Shown one piece after another: positions 15,559 to 27,005 of a stretch of 64,000 nucleotides of DNA. The position numbers and the translations under genes were made by a program. Origin of the DNA: Atherix ibis (lineage: Eukaryota; Arthropoda; Insecta; Diptera; Athericidae); assembly GCA_958298945.1 (NCBI GenBank), contig OY282605.1, positions 22,422,811 to 22,486,810 of the forward strand, in the 5' to 3' direction. The notes beneath the pieces are model-generated. The model was not told the DNA's origin, made no database searches, and saw only the letters and a list, made by a program, of their open reading frames with translations. Each line of letters starts with the position of its first letter. Within the stretch, counting starts at the first letter, position 1.

Positions 15559-15644
15559 CATATTAGATGGACCCTTAGATTATATAGTATTAGAATAAAC
15601 AGTCGCCCTCTGATACTCTATAATCTAAGGGTCCATCTAATATG
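15559..15644. repeat. Inverted repeat, 32-bp arms with 22-bp loop
   Basis: The left arm 15559-15590 (CATATTAGATGGACCCTTAG then ATTATATAGTAT) is the reverse complement of 15613-15644 except for one base. The arm contains TTAGATTATA, the word that begins the terminal repeat of the element at 16779, so this may be two facing transposon ends or a very short miniature element. Confidence 0.85.
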
Positions 15645-16778
15645 GGACCTTTAAAACAGGTTATTAAAGCCATTAAATGCCATGGAATTGCAATGGAAAA
15701 AGAACCTTCTCTGCCACCGCTTAGCCATCTGTTAACTTAAAATTTAACTAAGAACGCCGTGGTATTAAATGTATATTAAAAACTTAAAAAAATTATTAAA
15801 ATTCAATAAAAACACTTTGGATCACAAAAACAAACAAAGAATAATAAATGAAAACACAAATCAAAAATTTTATAAAAATCTTTTTTCAGCTGTTGTGCCT
15901 GACATCTATTTTTTACATAACGAACTAAAAATCTTGAATTTGTATTTTTCAAATATCGAATTTCATGCGGGTTCAATTTTTTGATATCATTTGTAAAAGT
16001 AAAATTATTTTATAAAAAAAATTAAATAGTAAATTTCAATAATTTAATGGGTCAATAAATTTACAGATAATAAACTGTTTTAAGTTAAAAAGTAGTTTAG
16101 TTATGCTGTTGGTAAAAACTGATTTTAGGTAAATTGTCGATAAAAACTGATAATATATTTGAATAAAGTTTATAGTTGCATATTATTCAACTAATTTTAA
16201 TTGGATTTCGAGTGCTATAAGTGCTTAAAAACTAAAAAATTCTTGTGAATCATTGAATGTAAACAGACGATTAGTTGTGATCAGATTGATGTGTCAATGA
16301 CGGTGGCCTGAAAAATTGCCGATGGGGATTTTATTGGTTTTTTATTTTTACATAATTAAAAAAGTGTTCTTATTAATACATAATTCTCAAATATGTCAAA
16401 ATCTTAATGTATATTTAGTTTTCGGGTGGAAAAATCGAGGTAAGCGTTATAATATATTTTCAGAATTTTTAATCAGAAATTATAAGTTTAGTAAAAGTTT
16501 TGTTGCTTGCTTTGAAATATAAACTTTTATATGCAAATAAATGAATTCATAAAAGTAATATTTCTAATTCTAAATTTATTAACTTTAAACAATTTAAATA
16601 ATTTCGACTATTATTGTAAAAAAAAAAATATACGCCAAAGCGAAATGTACAAATATAAAAATGCCCCTATCTGAAATCGACGCTTTTGAGCAGTATGCAT
16701 GTTTTGGAGTTAGCTTTAAAGTTGCATTGCGTTCTTTATCTTAAACTTGGCCATTAAATTGTCTATTTTCATAACCCG
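15645..16778. other. AT-rich sequence, no gene seen
   Basis: Short open frames at 15769-15984 and 16316-16522 are Lys/Asn/Ile/Phe-rich with no motif. No repeat recognised. Confidence 0.45.
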
Positions 16779-18173
16779 TTAGATTATAGAAGAACTGGAT
16801 AGGCCTCTACACAAAAATTTTGTTGTCAATACATTCGCAGAACGCACACACATACAAAATAACAGAAACGGCGTAAATCAGTAGGGTTCAATTATAAACT
16901 TCAGTATGAAATTGAAGTGGTTCGTTTAAAACAATTATGATATATGATGTTATTTATACGTAAACAAATAGATTTTTTAATATTGCGGATTTTGTTGTTT
17001 GATGGAATTAGTTTTGGCAAATTTGTAATAAAACACAGTATTCTATTTTGAAATATTATTTTTTTAAAACAAAATTATAAAGTGGAAAAGCATATAGAAA
17101 AATATAAATTGCAAATTATTTGATGATGTCAAAACAATTATGTGCACAACTTAAAATATATTCAAAAAATACAAATGATTAATTACGAGTAATTCGTGGG
17201 AATTCCCGATGCTGCAGCCACAATCCACTTTCCCTCAATCATTTATCTTGTGGAAAACTGTAATGTTAACAAATGAATCGTTACATTAAGTTTTTCATTT
17301 AAGATTTAACATAAATTAAAGTATTTCTTGTACTATTTAAAAAAATTCATTCCTTTAAATTTTCTGAAAAACTGAACTATTTTCTGGTAAACATTTAACT
17401 GTCAACATCACATTTGTTTACATTTATTGAATGTCGAACTTCTCACATTTTAACCAAATTTTGGCAAAAATAAATCATTAAAAGCCATTTTATTTTTGTT
17501 AATTTCTCTAGTAAAAATAGAGAGTTAACAACTTACCGAAAGAAAGAAATTCACGGCTTCCACATTCCGTTGAATTACCAGCAAAACTTTATAAAATACT
17601 TCATTTTCTGAAATCAAAACGTCCCTATTAAATATTATCAAAAATATAACTATTTGTATAAATACTTACTTTTTCGTAAATACTTCAAAAAACATAAAAA
17701 CTATACTTTCACTTGCACTTTCCGGATAAATGCCATAATAACAACTTTAAAAATAACAAAAGTATGCAGGCATTTCGGTATGCTACCACTTTCATGGAGA
17801 ATGGCGTGTTTAAAAACTCTCCGAAAGTCTACTTGATGGATATTTACAAAATAAATAATCAACCTAAAATGCAATTTCATTTTATAACAAAAGATTGTAC
17901 AAAAAAAAAAAATTGCCTGTCTCTATTTTTCAATTATATTTTTCTTTCCAAAAAGTGAATTAAAATGAATATAAAAAACATGCTTTTGGAATTCAATAAA
18001 TTTCTATTACGAAAACTATATGTCAGTGGGTGTCATGTCTACATGAAAAATTCTACACAAAAGTATGCAAGCGTTACGATTTCTCGCCGCTGTTGCAATA
18101 ATTCAGCCAGGAAATTGCATGTACATACACGAAAATCTGACCAAAGATCCTATCCAGGTATTCTTTAATCTAA
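16779..18173. mobile_element. Unclassified DNA transposon with 25-bp terminal inverted repeats
   Basis: Left end 16779-16803 begins TTAGATTATAGAAGAACTGG. Right end 18149-18173, reverse-complemented, begins TTAGATTAAAGAATACCTGG; 22 of 25 bases agree. The 1,395-bp interior has no open frame longer than about 80 codons, so it is non-autonomous or decayed. A second, internally deleted copy lies at 28148-28545. It shares the left end, the block around AAGTATGCAGGCATTTCGG (17760), ACCACTTTCATGGAGAATGG (17785), and the block 17930-18045. I could not identify a target duplication, so the superfamily is open. Confidence 0.65.
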
Positions 18174-20006
18174 GAATGGACCTATAAGCAACACTATAAT
18201 TTTGACAGGTTTTGTCTGACAGCTGTCATACTTCATGTTTGTAAAACTTCCCAAGTCCAAGTAAATTTTTTGACTTCCATTTTAAACTTGTTATAAAATC
18301 TATAAAATATAAAGAAAATGATTCAATTTTATTTTTAAAATAAAGCTTAAACTATCAGCAATTAAATGACATAACAATAATAGAGATGCGAATAAGTCTA
18401 ATATTTGGAAACATGTTCTGTTACGAAATTCAAACATATTTTAAATAATTAACAAAAAAAAGGTAAATGAATGAAAATAACTTGTACGAAAATAATACTA
18501 CTTGTATTATTGAAATTTATCGAAATGCTATAAAGAAATCATAGAACAGGAACATAAAATCCATTAGACACAATATATTATGTACAACATGGTTTGTTTT
18601 AGTCCCGATTTGATTTGAGACCATAAAACTGTACAATTTTATAGTGACTGTACGTACACGCACACACACATAACCGGTGGAGATAGGCTATGTACAATCC
18701 AAAGTGGCGGCGACAAAGTCAATTGACTATCATACAAATAAACTCGACTGGTTCGTAATTCCAAAACGGAACTGCAGGACTCTTCGTCGAATTGGGTGGG
18801 CACTTCACTGTGCCTCTATGGACAGGTATCCGGTAGTTTATGAGGGGGTGGACTTTTGTATAAGTGCATCTGCAATAGGGACTTAGGATAAAAGTGACAC
18901 GAAAGTAAGGGCAAATCCATCTTACTGCGAAATAGTAGCGTTCAGTCTTGTAATGGCAAATGTCCTTTTTGATATTTACTATATGAAAAGTAGTAAATTG
19001 TCATAAGTTGTTATGCAAAACGAAATCTTCTTTTTCTCGTCCTTTTTCATTTTTTTTATTCAAATTCAGACGTGATAGTATAGAAAAGGGTTAAGCGAAC
19101 TTTATCGAATATTGAAAATGATAAATTTAACGTCAATTTTTTGTCAATGCGTATGTCTTTCGAAGAAAATCGTCATGCAATTTGAGGTTATAACTAGTAA
19201 CTGAGGTGATTTGTTTTATTCAAGCTTATAACTCTGTGAATGGGAGAGTGTCCTTTTGTAAAATCACTTTCATAGTAGTTTAGTTTCGATTACATTTATA
19301 TACGAATTGACATTTGAAAAGCTTTTGAAATTTGCATACAAGAAACATGAAAATTGACACCTACTATAGAAAATTGTACATTACAATCAGTTTAAACTAT
19401 GGACGAAGGCAAACAATCCCCAATTTGTGAGTGTGTATTAATTGTGTACCGTATACATAGAATCAGCAGTAGTGGTAAATATTTTCAACAAGAGCATAGA
19501 TTTAAAAAAAAAACCAAACATTTTTCTTATGGAGGCGTGTATGCAAAAAATTTTTCTTTCATTTAAAAAAAAAATATATATCAGCAAACATGACATAAGT
19601 TAACATGATTTAATCGGTATGTTTATGAAACCTAACCGGAACCGGATGTGACTGGTGGTGTTGTAATATGAACAGCACTTTTTTCAGTTTTTTTTTTTGA
19701 CATGCGAAAATTGACGAAAGCTTTCATTTCGAAATGTTCAACAAACATTAAATAATGTTTATTTTACATATAAATTTACAAATGTAAACTTATAGGGATA
19801 AATTAAGTAGTAAAATAAATTATTTATAATGAAAGATGTTGTTTTTTTTTACCGTTGATGGTGTTTGGGATGGATAGGGGGAAGGGGGTTGTTATGTGGT
19901 CAGAGGATACTGAACCTTTAGTAAAATAAATGAAAATATTTTCGAATAGGAATAAGTTTTTGGGTATCAATTCTATGTTATGGTATCTTCAGAGACAGTT
20001 TAAATG
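18174..20006. other. AT-rich sequence, no gene recognised
   Basis: Contains a 12-bp palindrome TGACAGCTGTCA at 18217-18228. An open frame at 18677-18886 lies in less AT-rich sequence but shows no known motif. Poly(A) tract at 19503. Nothing else identified. Confidence 0.4.
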
Positions 20007-20008
20007 TA

Positions 20009-20941
20009 CGAGGTCTGTTCAAAAAGAATCGCGAATTTTGAATTTCCGCGGGTTACGTATATTCGATTTTCGATTTTTTGTGGCGTTATGTTGGTACTCA
20101 TGTCTCTCACTTATGATGACAATTTCGGACATTTTGAATGTTCAGTTAATTTTTGACAGCTGCTTTCCTTGCACGTGTTTTAGCTGGTCTTCGATTTTTG
20201 CTCAATTTCCACCAAAAACAGCATCGCATTAATATTGCTAAGGAGCTGTTGGACTCTGTCCACAGGGTCATAACTGGTGGCGAATCATGGGTTTATGGTT
20301 ATGACGTGGAAACAAAAGCTCTATCATCCCAATCGAAGCTGCCGCACGAGCCAAGACCGAAAAAAGCGCACCAAGTTCGTTCGAATGTAAAGATTTTGCT
20401 TACAGTTTTCTTCAATTGCAGGGGCGTGGTACATCATAAGTTCTTGCCACAGGGTGGAACGGTCAATAAGGAATATTACCTGCAAGTTATGCGCAACTTG
20501 CGTGAACCAATCCGCCAGAAACGCCCGGATTTGTGGAAGAACAAAAATTGGCTTTTGCACCATGATAACGCCCCTGCTGACGCATCGTTACTTGTGCGTG
20601 AATTTTTGGCCAAAAACAACACACTAATAATGCCGCAGCCACCGTATTCCCCAGATCTGGCCCCCTTGTGACTTTTTCATGTTCCCGAAACTGAAGAGCC
20701 CCATGAACGGACAACGCTACGCTACGATTGAGGAGATAAAGACGGTATCGAAGGAGGAGCTGAACAAGATCACAAAAAATGATTTTTTCGAAGTGCTTCG
20801 AGGATTGGAAAAAACGTTGGCACATGTGTATAATATCTGGTGGGGATTACTTTGAAGGGGACAAAATGGATATTAATGAATAAATAAATAATTTTTGAAA
20901 AAAAAAACACAAAATTCGCGATATTTTTTGAACAGACCTCG
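20009..20941 (+). mobile_element. Internally deleted DD34D mariner (copy M1)
   Basis: Both terminal repeats are present: left CGAGGTCTGTTCAAAAAG, right the same inverted at 20910-20941, with TA on each side (20007-20008, 20942-20943). At 933 bp it is shorter than a usual mariner (about 1.25-1.3 kb). The coding remnant 20153-20860 starts only at INIAKELLDSV, so the N-terminal DNA-binding half is missing. It then reads VITGGESWVYGYDVETKA (first catalytic Asp changed to Gly), KLPHEPRPKKA, LLTVFFNCRGVVHHKFLPQG, NKNWLLHHDNAPADASLL (second Asp kept) and PPYSPDLAP. A 1-base frameshift at about 20665 follows, and the C-terminal part runs on in another frame to about 20860. Copies at 27.0, 38.6 and 46.0 kb share the same N-terminal deletion. 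Confidence 0.9.
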
Positions 20942-20943
20942 TA

Positions 20944-21304
20944 GTTTGTATGAAATTGATTGAAAATACCATGTTGCCTACGTATGGACTGGTGTATTGT
21001 CAGTTTTCTTGACAAACAAGATTTTGTCTATAAGAGATTTTGTCTATAAAAAAAATAATTGCCATAGATAAATTAAAGAAGATTTATATATTAATATTGA
21101 TATTTAATTTAGGTGGATTTATTTCTCAATCTAAAATAATTACGAATATTATTTTTTTGTAGTCCAAGAAAAACAATTATTCACAGATGCAGAGTGCGTT
21201 TTATGTGTCAGGTTGAATTTTTTTTGCAATAACTTTTAAGCTAACTATAATTTATAATTTCTATTTTATTGTTTAATTTTATGATCTTTAATATTATGTA
21301 TGAA
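20944..21304. other. AT-rich spacer
   Basis: Between mariner M1 and a DD41D relic; TTTTGTCTATAAGAGATTTT is repeated imperfectly near 21023-21050. No gene. Confidence 0.4.
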
Positions 21305-21600
21305 ATATGAAGTTGGTCAAACGCCCGCCTTTAGCTACGACGCAAAGGCTAGCGTTTTTCAGCACATTTCTCATATCAGCAATTTCGTTTCGAATCTTGA
21401 CCTTAAGGATTGAGGTTATGGTTGGTTTGTTAGTGTACCCACATATGAAAAAATTGGTGCAGATGGGGAAGGGGAGGGTATTTATAAATCAGGGGATCAT
21501 GGGGGCCAGTCGATATCACAAGTTTTTGACATTATTCGGTCGGGCAAAATTTCTCTTAAAATATGCATCGTAGCACAAGCTGTGTGTCATGTGGCGAAAC
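21305..21600 (-). pseudogene. DD41D transposase C-terminal relic
   Basis: Reading the minus strand from 21600 down: AT(stop)HTACATMHILREIL near 21590 (the ATCHTA motif after the second catalytic residue), PDRIMSKTCDIDWPP near 21530, then after a stop SPDL, and the C-terminal RNEIADMRNVLKNASLCVVA near 21370 ending GGRLTNFI. The order matches the other DD41D copies. The sequence carrying the second catalytic residue is replaced where the 258-bp satellite begins, so the satellite abuts a truncated transposase. Confidence 0.6.
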
Positions 21601-23505
21601 CCACTGACTAGTCTAATACAGCGGTTTCTAAAACCATTTATTATTTTTATAGTTTTTTAATTAAAATTTTCCATTCTAAAAGCATAAATTTCACTTTAAC
21701 GCTTATTTATTAAAGAAGATTTGGAGGGGGACATTCGCGAGAGCAAAGGTTTTTATAAATGACGTCATGCGGTATGTGTAAAAGTAGTGCGAAAGACGTT
21801 TCGGATCAGTTTGAATAAGAATAAAGTTTACTGGGGGAGTCTACCGTAGGAGCGAACCCCACTGGCTAGTCTAATATAGCGGTTTCTAAAACCATTTATT
21901 ATTTTTATATTTTTTTAATTAAAATTTTCCATTCTAAAAGCATAAATTTCAGTTTAACGCTTATTTATTAAAGAAGATTTGGAGGGGGACATTCGCGAGA
22001 GCAAAGGTTTTTATAAATGACGTCATGCGGTATGTGTAAAAGTAGTGCGAAAGACGTTTCGGATCAGTTTGAATAAGAATAATGTTTACTGGGGGAGTCT
22101 ACCGTAGGAGCGAACCCCACTGGCTAGTCTAATACAGCGGTTTCTAAAACCATTTATTATTTTTATATTTTTTTAATTAAAATTTTCCATTCTAAAAGCA
22201 TAAATTTCACTTTAACGCTTATTTATTAAAGAAGATTTGGAGGGGGACATTCGCGAGAGCAAAAGTTTTTATAAATGAAGTCAATGGGAGATTTGGAAAA
22301 GTAGTGCGAAAGAGGTTTGGAATCAGTTTGAATAAGAATAAAGTCCACTAGGGGAGTCCACCGTAGGAGCGAACCCCACTGGTTAGTCGAATACAGCGGT
22401 TTCTAAAAGCATTTATTATTTTTATTTTTTTTTAATTAAAATTTTCCATTCTAAAAGCATAAATTTCACTTTAACGCTTATTTATTAAAGAAAATTTGGA
22501 GGGGGACATTCGCGAGAGCAAAGGTTTTTATAAATGAAGTCAATGGGGAATTTGGAAAAGTAGTGCGAAAGAAGTTTGGGATCAGTTTGAATAAGAATAA
22601 AGTCCACTAGGGGAGTCCACCGTAGGAGCGTACCCCACTGGTAAGCGAATACAGCGGTTTCTAAAAGCATTTATTATTTTTATTTTTTTTTAATTAAAAT
22701 TTTCCATTCTAAAAGCATAAATTTCACTTTAACGCTTATTTATTAAAGAAGATTTGGAGGGGGACATTCGCGAGAGCAAAAGTTTTTATAAATGAAGTCA
22801 ATGGGAGATTTGGAAAAGTAGTGCGAAAGAGGTTTGGAATCAGTTTGAATAAGAATAAAGTCCACTAGGGGAGTCCACCGTAGGAGCGAACCCCACTGGT
22901 TAGTCGAATACAGCGGTTTCTAAAAGCATTTATTATTTTTATTTTTTTTTAATTAAAATTTTCCATTCTAAAAGCATAAATTTCACTTTAACGCTTATTT
23001 ATTAAAGAAAATTTGGAGGGGGACATTCGCGAGAGCAAAGGTTCTTATAAATGAAGTCAATGGGGAATTTGGAAAAGTAGTGCGAAAGAGGTTTGGAATC
23101 AGTTTGAATAAGAATAAAGTGCACTAGGGGAGTCCACCGTAGGAGCGAACCCCACTGGTTAGTCGAATACAGCGGTTTCTAAAAGCATTTATTATTTTTA
23201 TTTTTTTTTAATTAAAATTTTCCATTCTAAAAGCATAAATTTCACTTTAACGCTTATTTATTAAAGAAAATTTGGAGGGGGACATTCGCGAGAGCAAAGG
23301 TTTTTATAAATGAAGTCAATGGGGGATTTGGAAAAGTAGTGTGAAAGACGTTTCGGATCAGTTTGAATAAGAATAAAGTCCACTGGGGGAGTCCACCGTA
23401 AGAGCGAACCCCACTGGCCAGTCGAATACAGCGGTTTCTAAAACCATTTATTATTTTTATATTTTTTTTTCCTTTCTAGAAGCATAAATTTCACTTTAAC
23501 GCTTA
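21600..23505. repeat. 258-bp satellite, seven copies plus a partial
   Basis: GCGGTTTCTAAAA recurs at 21621, 21879, 22137, 22396, 22654, 22912, 23172 and 23431, a period of 258-260 bp. Each unit contains an A/T-rich half, GGAGGGGGACATTCGCGAGA and AAAGTAGTG.GAAAGA. Copies 1-2 contain the palindrome TGACGTCA; copies 3-7 read TGAAGTCAATGGG instead. Copies 3 and 5 are nearly identical to each other (AAAAGTTTTTATA, GGGAGATTTGG), and copies 4 and 6 likewise, so copies 3-6 form two rounds of a dimer of about 516 bp. No open frame is conserved across units. Confidence 0.95.
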
Positions 23506-24969
23506 TTGTTCATAATTCCTTTTTTTTTAAAAATATTCTCTAATATTTATCTAAATATAATTTAAGTATTTTTTCAATCCGAATACTAAAAAAAAGCCAA
23601 TTCTTTCTTATTAAGAAAAAAAAACAAAAAAATTCCTGAAATTTTTTGTTATTTTACTGAAAATTTAGCTGAAAATGAAATGATAGAAAATTCGAATCTT
23701 GATGTTTTAATCGTCAATCAAGTTGTAAAAAGCCAACAGAAAGATTTCTGTATTTATTGATGAAGAAGCGGAAAGAGGAAATTGAAAAATTTCCTGATAC
23801 TTTATGGAAAGGACGAGGGAGGAATCTCACATGGCATCGAATTGAAATCGAAATCGAAACGGAAACTTCTGTTCTGTAAGTCCAATTACTTGTGTCGAGT
23901 ATCTGGTATAGAACGTGACCGGGTTTTTCTATAAACTAACCGATTTTGGCAAAAACAAATCGATCCTGTCCGTACTCGTATTTGAATCATCGAAATCTCC
24001 TTCGACTCCTTCTCACTTATTTATTTTCTGTTGATTTCTGATTTTTCGGCCCAAGTCGACTAAAGTGTCTGCATATATATTTAAGGAATAATAAATTTCC
24101 CAGAGTTCACCATAAATCATTAAATGTATTCTGTCGATTTTTTTTCCTTCTTTTTGCTTCTTTATGTATAATAGAAACAATTTTCTTTACAAAACCGAAT
24201 TCGACAGAATTTTTATACAAACATTGAATAAGAATGGGAAAATATATCAAACAAAATAGAAAATATTACATTTCCTTTAAGGGATTCTTAAATTTCAAGA
24301 AACATTTGTTATTTTCTTTAAATTTTTTCTTTTGGCCCGTCTCCTTGTCCTCCTTCTTCTGTTTCGTGAATTTCAAAACATAAAGTATTGTTTCTAAAAT
24401 AAATATTTTATCAAAATAATTCAACATTTTTGATAGTGTTTTCTTTGGAGATGAAAATGAATTGAAAAATTGTTTTGATCATTTTTCATTTTGTTTTTTT
24501 TCTTCTTTATCGTGAAAAATTAAGTCCTTATTTCTATTTTGACAAAATAATTTTGTTGTGATACTATTCTTATTTCAATAAAACGATAGTAAATTATCTT
24601 TTGATTTGGCTTTGTAAGCGTAATATTCGAAGAGAAAATTATTATCTATTATTGCACGTGATACGGATGACTTGCGACGCCATTTTGCTTATGTCAGATA
24701 TTTATTGTAAATGAAATCCAATATGGCGTGCTTACTTCATATTATTTGTGATTGGTTTATTTGACTTTTTCCAGTAGATATGACAGTTTAAATTTATTTT
24801 AAATGCACGAAAAATTAATTAATAAAACAAAAATTTATTTTATGATTTAAATTTGTTTTTATTGTACAATATATTTTCTAAAAGACTGGTTTGAGCAAAT
24901 GAAGTTTAGTTAAATAAGTAAGAAGTTGTTTATTTTATGGTTCGGAAAAATTATAAATATTAATAAAGA
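23506..24969. other. AT-rich sequence with one diverged dispersed repeat
   Basis: No gene. 24540-24800 is a diverged inverted copy of 47320-47560 (listed separately). The rest holds T-rich tracts and a TACTCGTA word at 23973. Confidence 0.4.
24540..24800 (+). repeat. Diverged dispersed repeat (partner near 47.4 kb, inverted)
   Basis: Shared words with the reverse complement of 47320-47560, in the same order: AAGAGAAAATT.T, TATTATTGCACGTG, GCCATTTTG.TT, AATGAAATCCAATATGGC.TG and TTTTTCCAGT. Probably two old copies of an unclassified element. Confidence 0.55.
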
Positions 24970-25069
24970 TAAAAATTACTTAGATAAAAGTTTGCCATTT
25001 TATAAATGTATTATTAAATAATGCAAAATAATTATAAAAGCTTTGTAAAAATATGTGAAAACTGCCCAT

Positions 25070-25720
25070 ATTTTTATTTCATTAGCGATGAGGCTCATTT
25101 CTCCTACATTTTTATTTCATCAAAAAACCACATTTTTATTTTATCAAAAAACCATATTTTTATTTTGTCAGCGATAAGGTACAAAAGTGTGAAAACTGTC
25201 CGCTTTGAGGCTCATTTCTTGAGCCTCATGGCTGATGAAAATAAAAAAAACATATTTTTATTTTATTAAAAAAACACATTTTTATTTTCTTAAAAAACCA
25301 TGTTTTTATTTTATTAAACAAACCACATTTTTATTTTATTAAAAAACCACATTTTTATTTCATTAGCGATGAGGTTCATTTCTACTACATTTTTATTTCA
25401 TCAAAAAACCACATTTTTATTTCATTAGCGATGAGGCTACATTTTCATTTCATCAAAAAACTACATTTTTATTTCATCAAAAAACTATATTTTTATTTCA
25501 TTAGCGATGAGGCTACATTTTTATTTCATCAAAAAACCACATTTTTATTTTATTAAAAAAAAAAATTTTTTTTTTCTTAAAAAAACCATATTTTTATTTC
25601 ATCACCGATAAGGTACAAAAGTGTGAAAACTGTCTGCCATGAGGCTCATTTCTTAAAGCCTCATGCCCGATGAAAATCAAAAAAACACATTTTTATTTCA
25701 TCAGCCATGACGCTCATTTC
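25070..25720 (+). repeat. Tandem repeats of about 24 bp grown from a DD41D transposase
   Basis: The unit is about CACATTTTTATTTCATCAAA, with some units carrying TTAGCGATGAGGCTCATTTC. The latter encodes SDEAHF, the first catalytic block of the DD41D transposase, so the array includes transposase sequence. A larger duplication is also present: GATAAGGTACAAAAGTGTGA and the following GAGGCTCATTTCTT occur at 25172 and 25607, 435 bp apart. Confidence 0.8.
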
Positions 25721-26060
25721 ATCACCATTGGATATATCAATAAGCAAAATTACCATATGTGGGGCTCTGAACATCCACAAATAATTTTGAAGTTATCATT
25801 GTATTCGAAAAAAATGACCGTTTGTTGTGCAATTTGGTCTGAAGGTGTCATTAGACGGTATTTTTTTGGGCTAGCTCCATTTTGACCTGAACTTAAAGAG
25901 TTTAATCTAGATTATATGTGATTTTAAAAAAAATTTAAAAATATTATGCATTTTATAGCATTAAAAAAAATTTCTGTCAAATACCAACAGACAAATGTCA
26001 TTCAAACCAAGATGGCGGCCAAACAAAATCCACCTGGAACTTAAAAAAACACCCTGTATT
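25690..26060 (+). pseudogene. DD41D transposase relic and right end
   Basis: The frame 25670-25885 reads AHFITIGYINKQNYHMWGSE then HPQIILKLSLYSKKMTVCCA and IWSEGVIRRYFF, colinear with the SDEAHF-GYVNKQN-IWGSE-VTVWCA-GVIGPYFF order of this family. Further on, PELKEFNLDYM appears in another frame near 25885. The relic probably ends near 26058, where AAAAAAACACCCTGTA could be a terminal repeat. It follows directly on the tandem array. Broken by stops and lacking the C-terminal catalytic part. Confidence 0.65.
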
Positions 26061-26239
26061 ATTTTTTTATATATTTTTTTTTAAATTAGTTTTATCAGAA
26101 AAATAATTAAAAATTGTAATATTTTTATCCAAACTGAAGGTACGATTAGACGATTGACAGACTCTGACATAGTTTGCAGATTTTTTATGTGAACGTTTTC
26201 TCAAAAGTGTGGCAATAGTAGTTTTTTTTCAAACGTTGC

Positions 26240-26390
26240 CGGATGAACCATTTTCAGGCCATTTGACGGCATTGTCTGACAATATTTACAGGCGACATTT
26301 GGAAATAGTGTCAGATGAACCATTGGCAGGCCATTTAAAAGTATTGTCTGACAATATTTACAGACGATATCACACTTTGAGGCTATTTGT
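26240..26390. repeat. Two copies of a 71-bp tandem repeat
   Basis: GATGAACCATT..CAGGCCATT at 26242 recurs at 26313, followed in both by GTATTGTCTGACAATATTTA-type sequence and ACAG.CGA. Imperfect; function unknown. Confidence 0.75.
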
Positions 26391-27003
26391 AGACATTTGC
26401 TCATGTCAGTTGGTGAAATTTATAACATTTTTTATATTTAGTACGGAATTTATTGCCGTTACTTCACTATCTCCTTCTTGTCATCACTACTACTAACAAA
26501 TATATATTGTATGCCATTAAAATTATAGCATCATACAATTTTTTATTGCTGGATATTATTTTCATTATGAATGGTAATCGTGGCGATATGAGGCCTAGTT
26601 CAGGTAGTTGAGGTGGTCTCAATGGGTACGTATAGCCATTAGATTTTGAGCAGTTTCATTATTAAGGTATGAAAATTTAATTAAGAGCAGATCTTTTGAC
26701 AAAGGAGATGATGTTAATGGACTCATATCAAGTGTCAGCGAGGATGGTCCTGAAGTTGAATGATTGACAACGATATTGGTATTGCCGTGGATAGTTGGTA
26801 TCGATGAAAGGATTGATTTGAGTAGAGTTATAGAACGCTCAGTAGAGAAGTGGTGTGCATTTTATAGCATTGAAAAAAAATTAAAACACCTCCTGTCGAT
26901 AAGTGATCGAATTACAGATCGAAATGAGCGAAAACATAATTAAAAATTACCTCAAAACGATTCAATTCTGAAGGAATTATTGTAAATATATTTTATAATA
27001 GTA
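26391..27003. other. No gene recognised
   Basis: Less AT-rich around 26560-26850 but without a recognisable frame. ATTTTATAGCATT near 26860 repeats a word at 25950. ATTACCTCAAAACGATTCAA near 26946 resembles the relic phrase seen at 3.05 and 39.55 kb. Confidence 0.35.
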
Positions 27004-27005
27004 TA

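Noticed and set aside
21600..23505. Tandem small-RNA or 5S-type gene cluster
   Set aside because: No box A/C or rRNA-like core was seen in the 258-bp unit, and units are AT-rich with poly(T/A) blocks.
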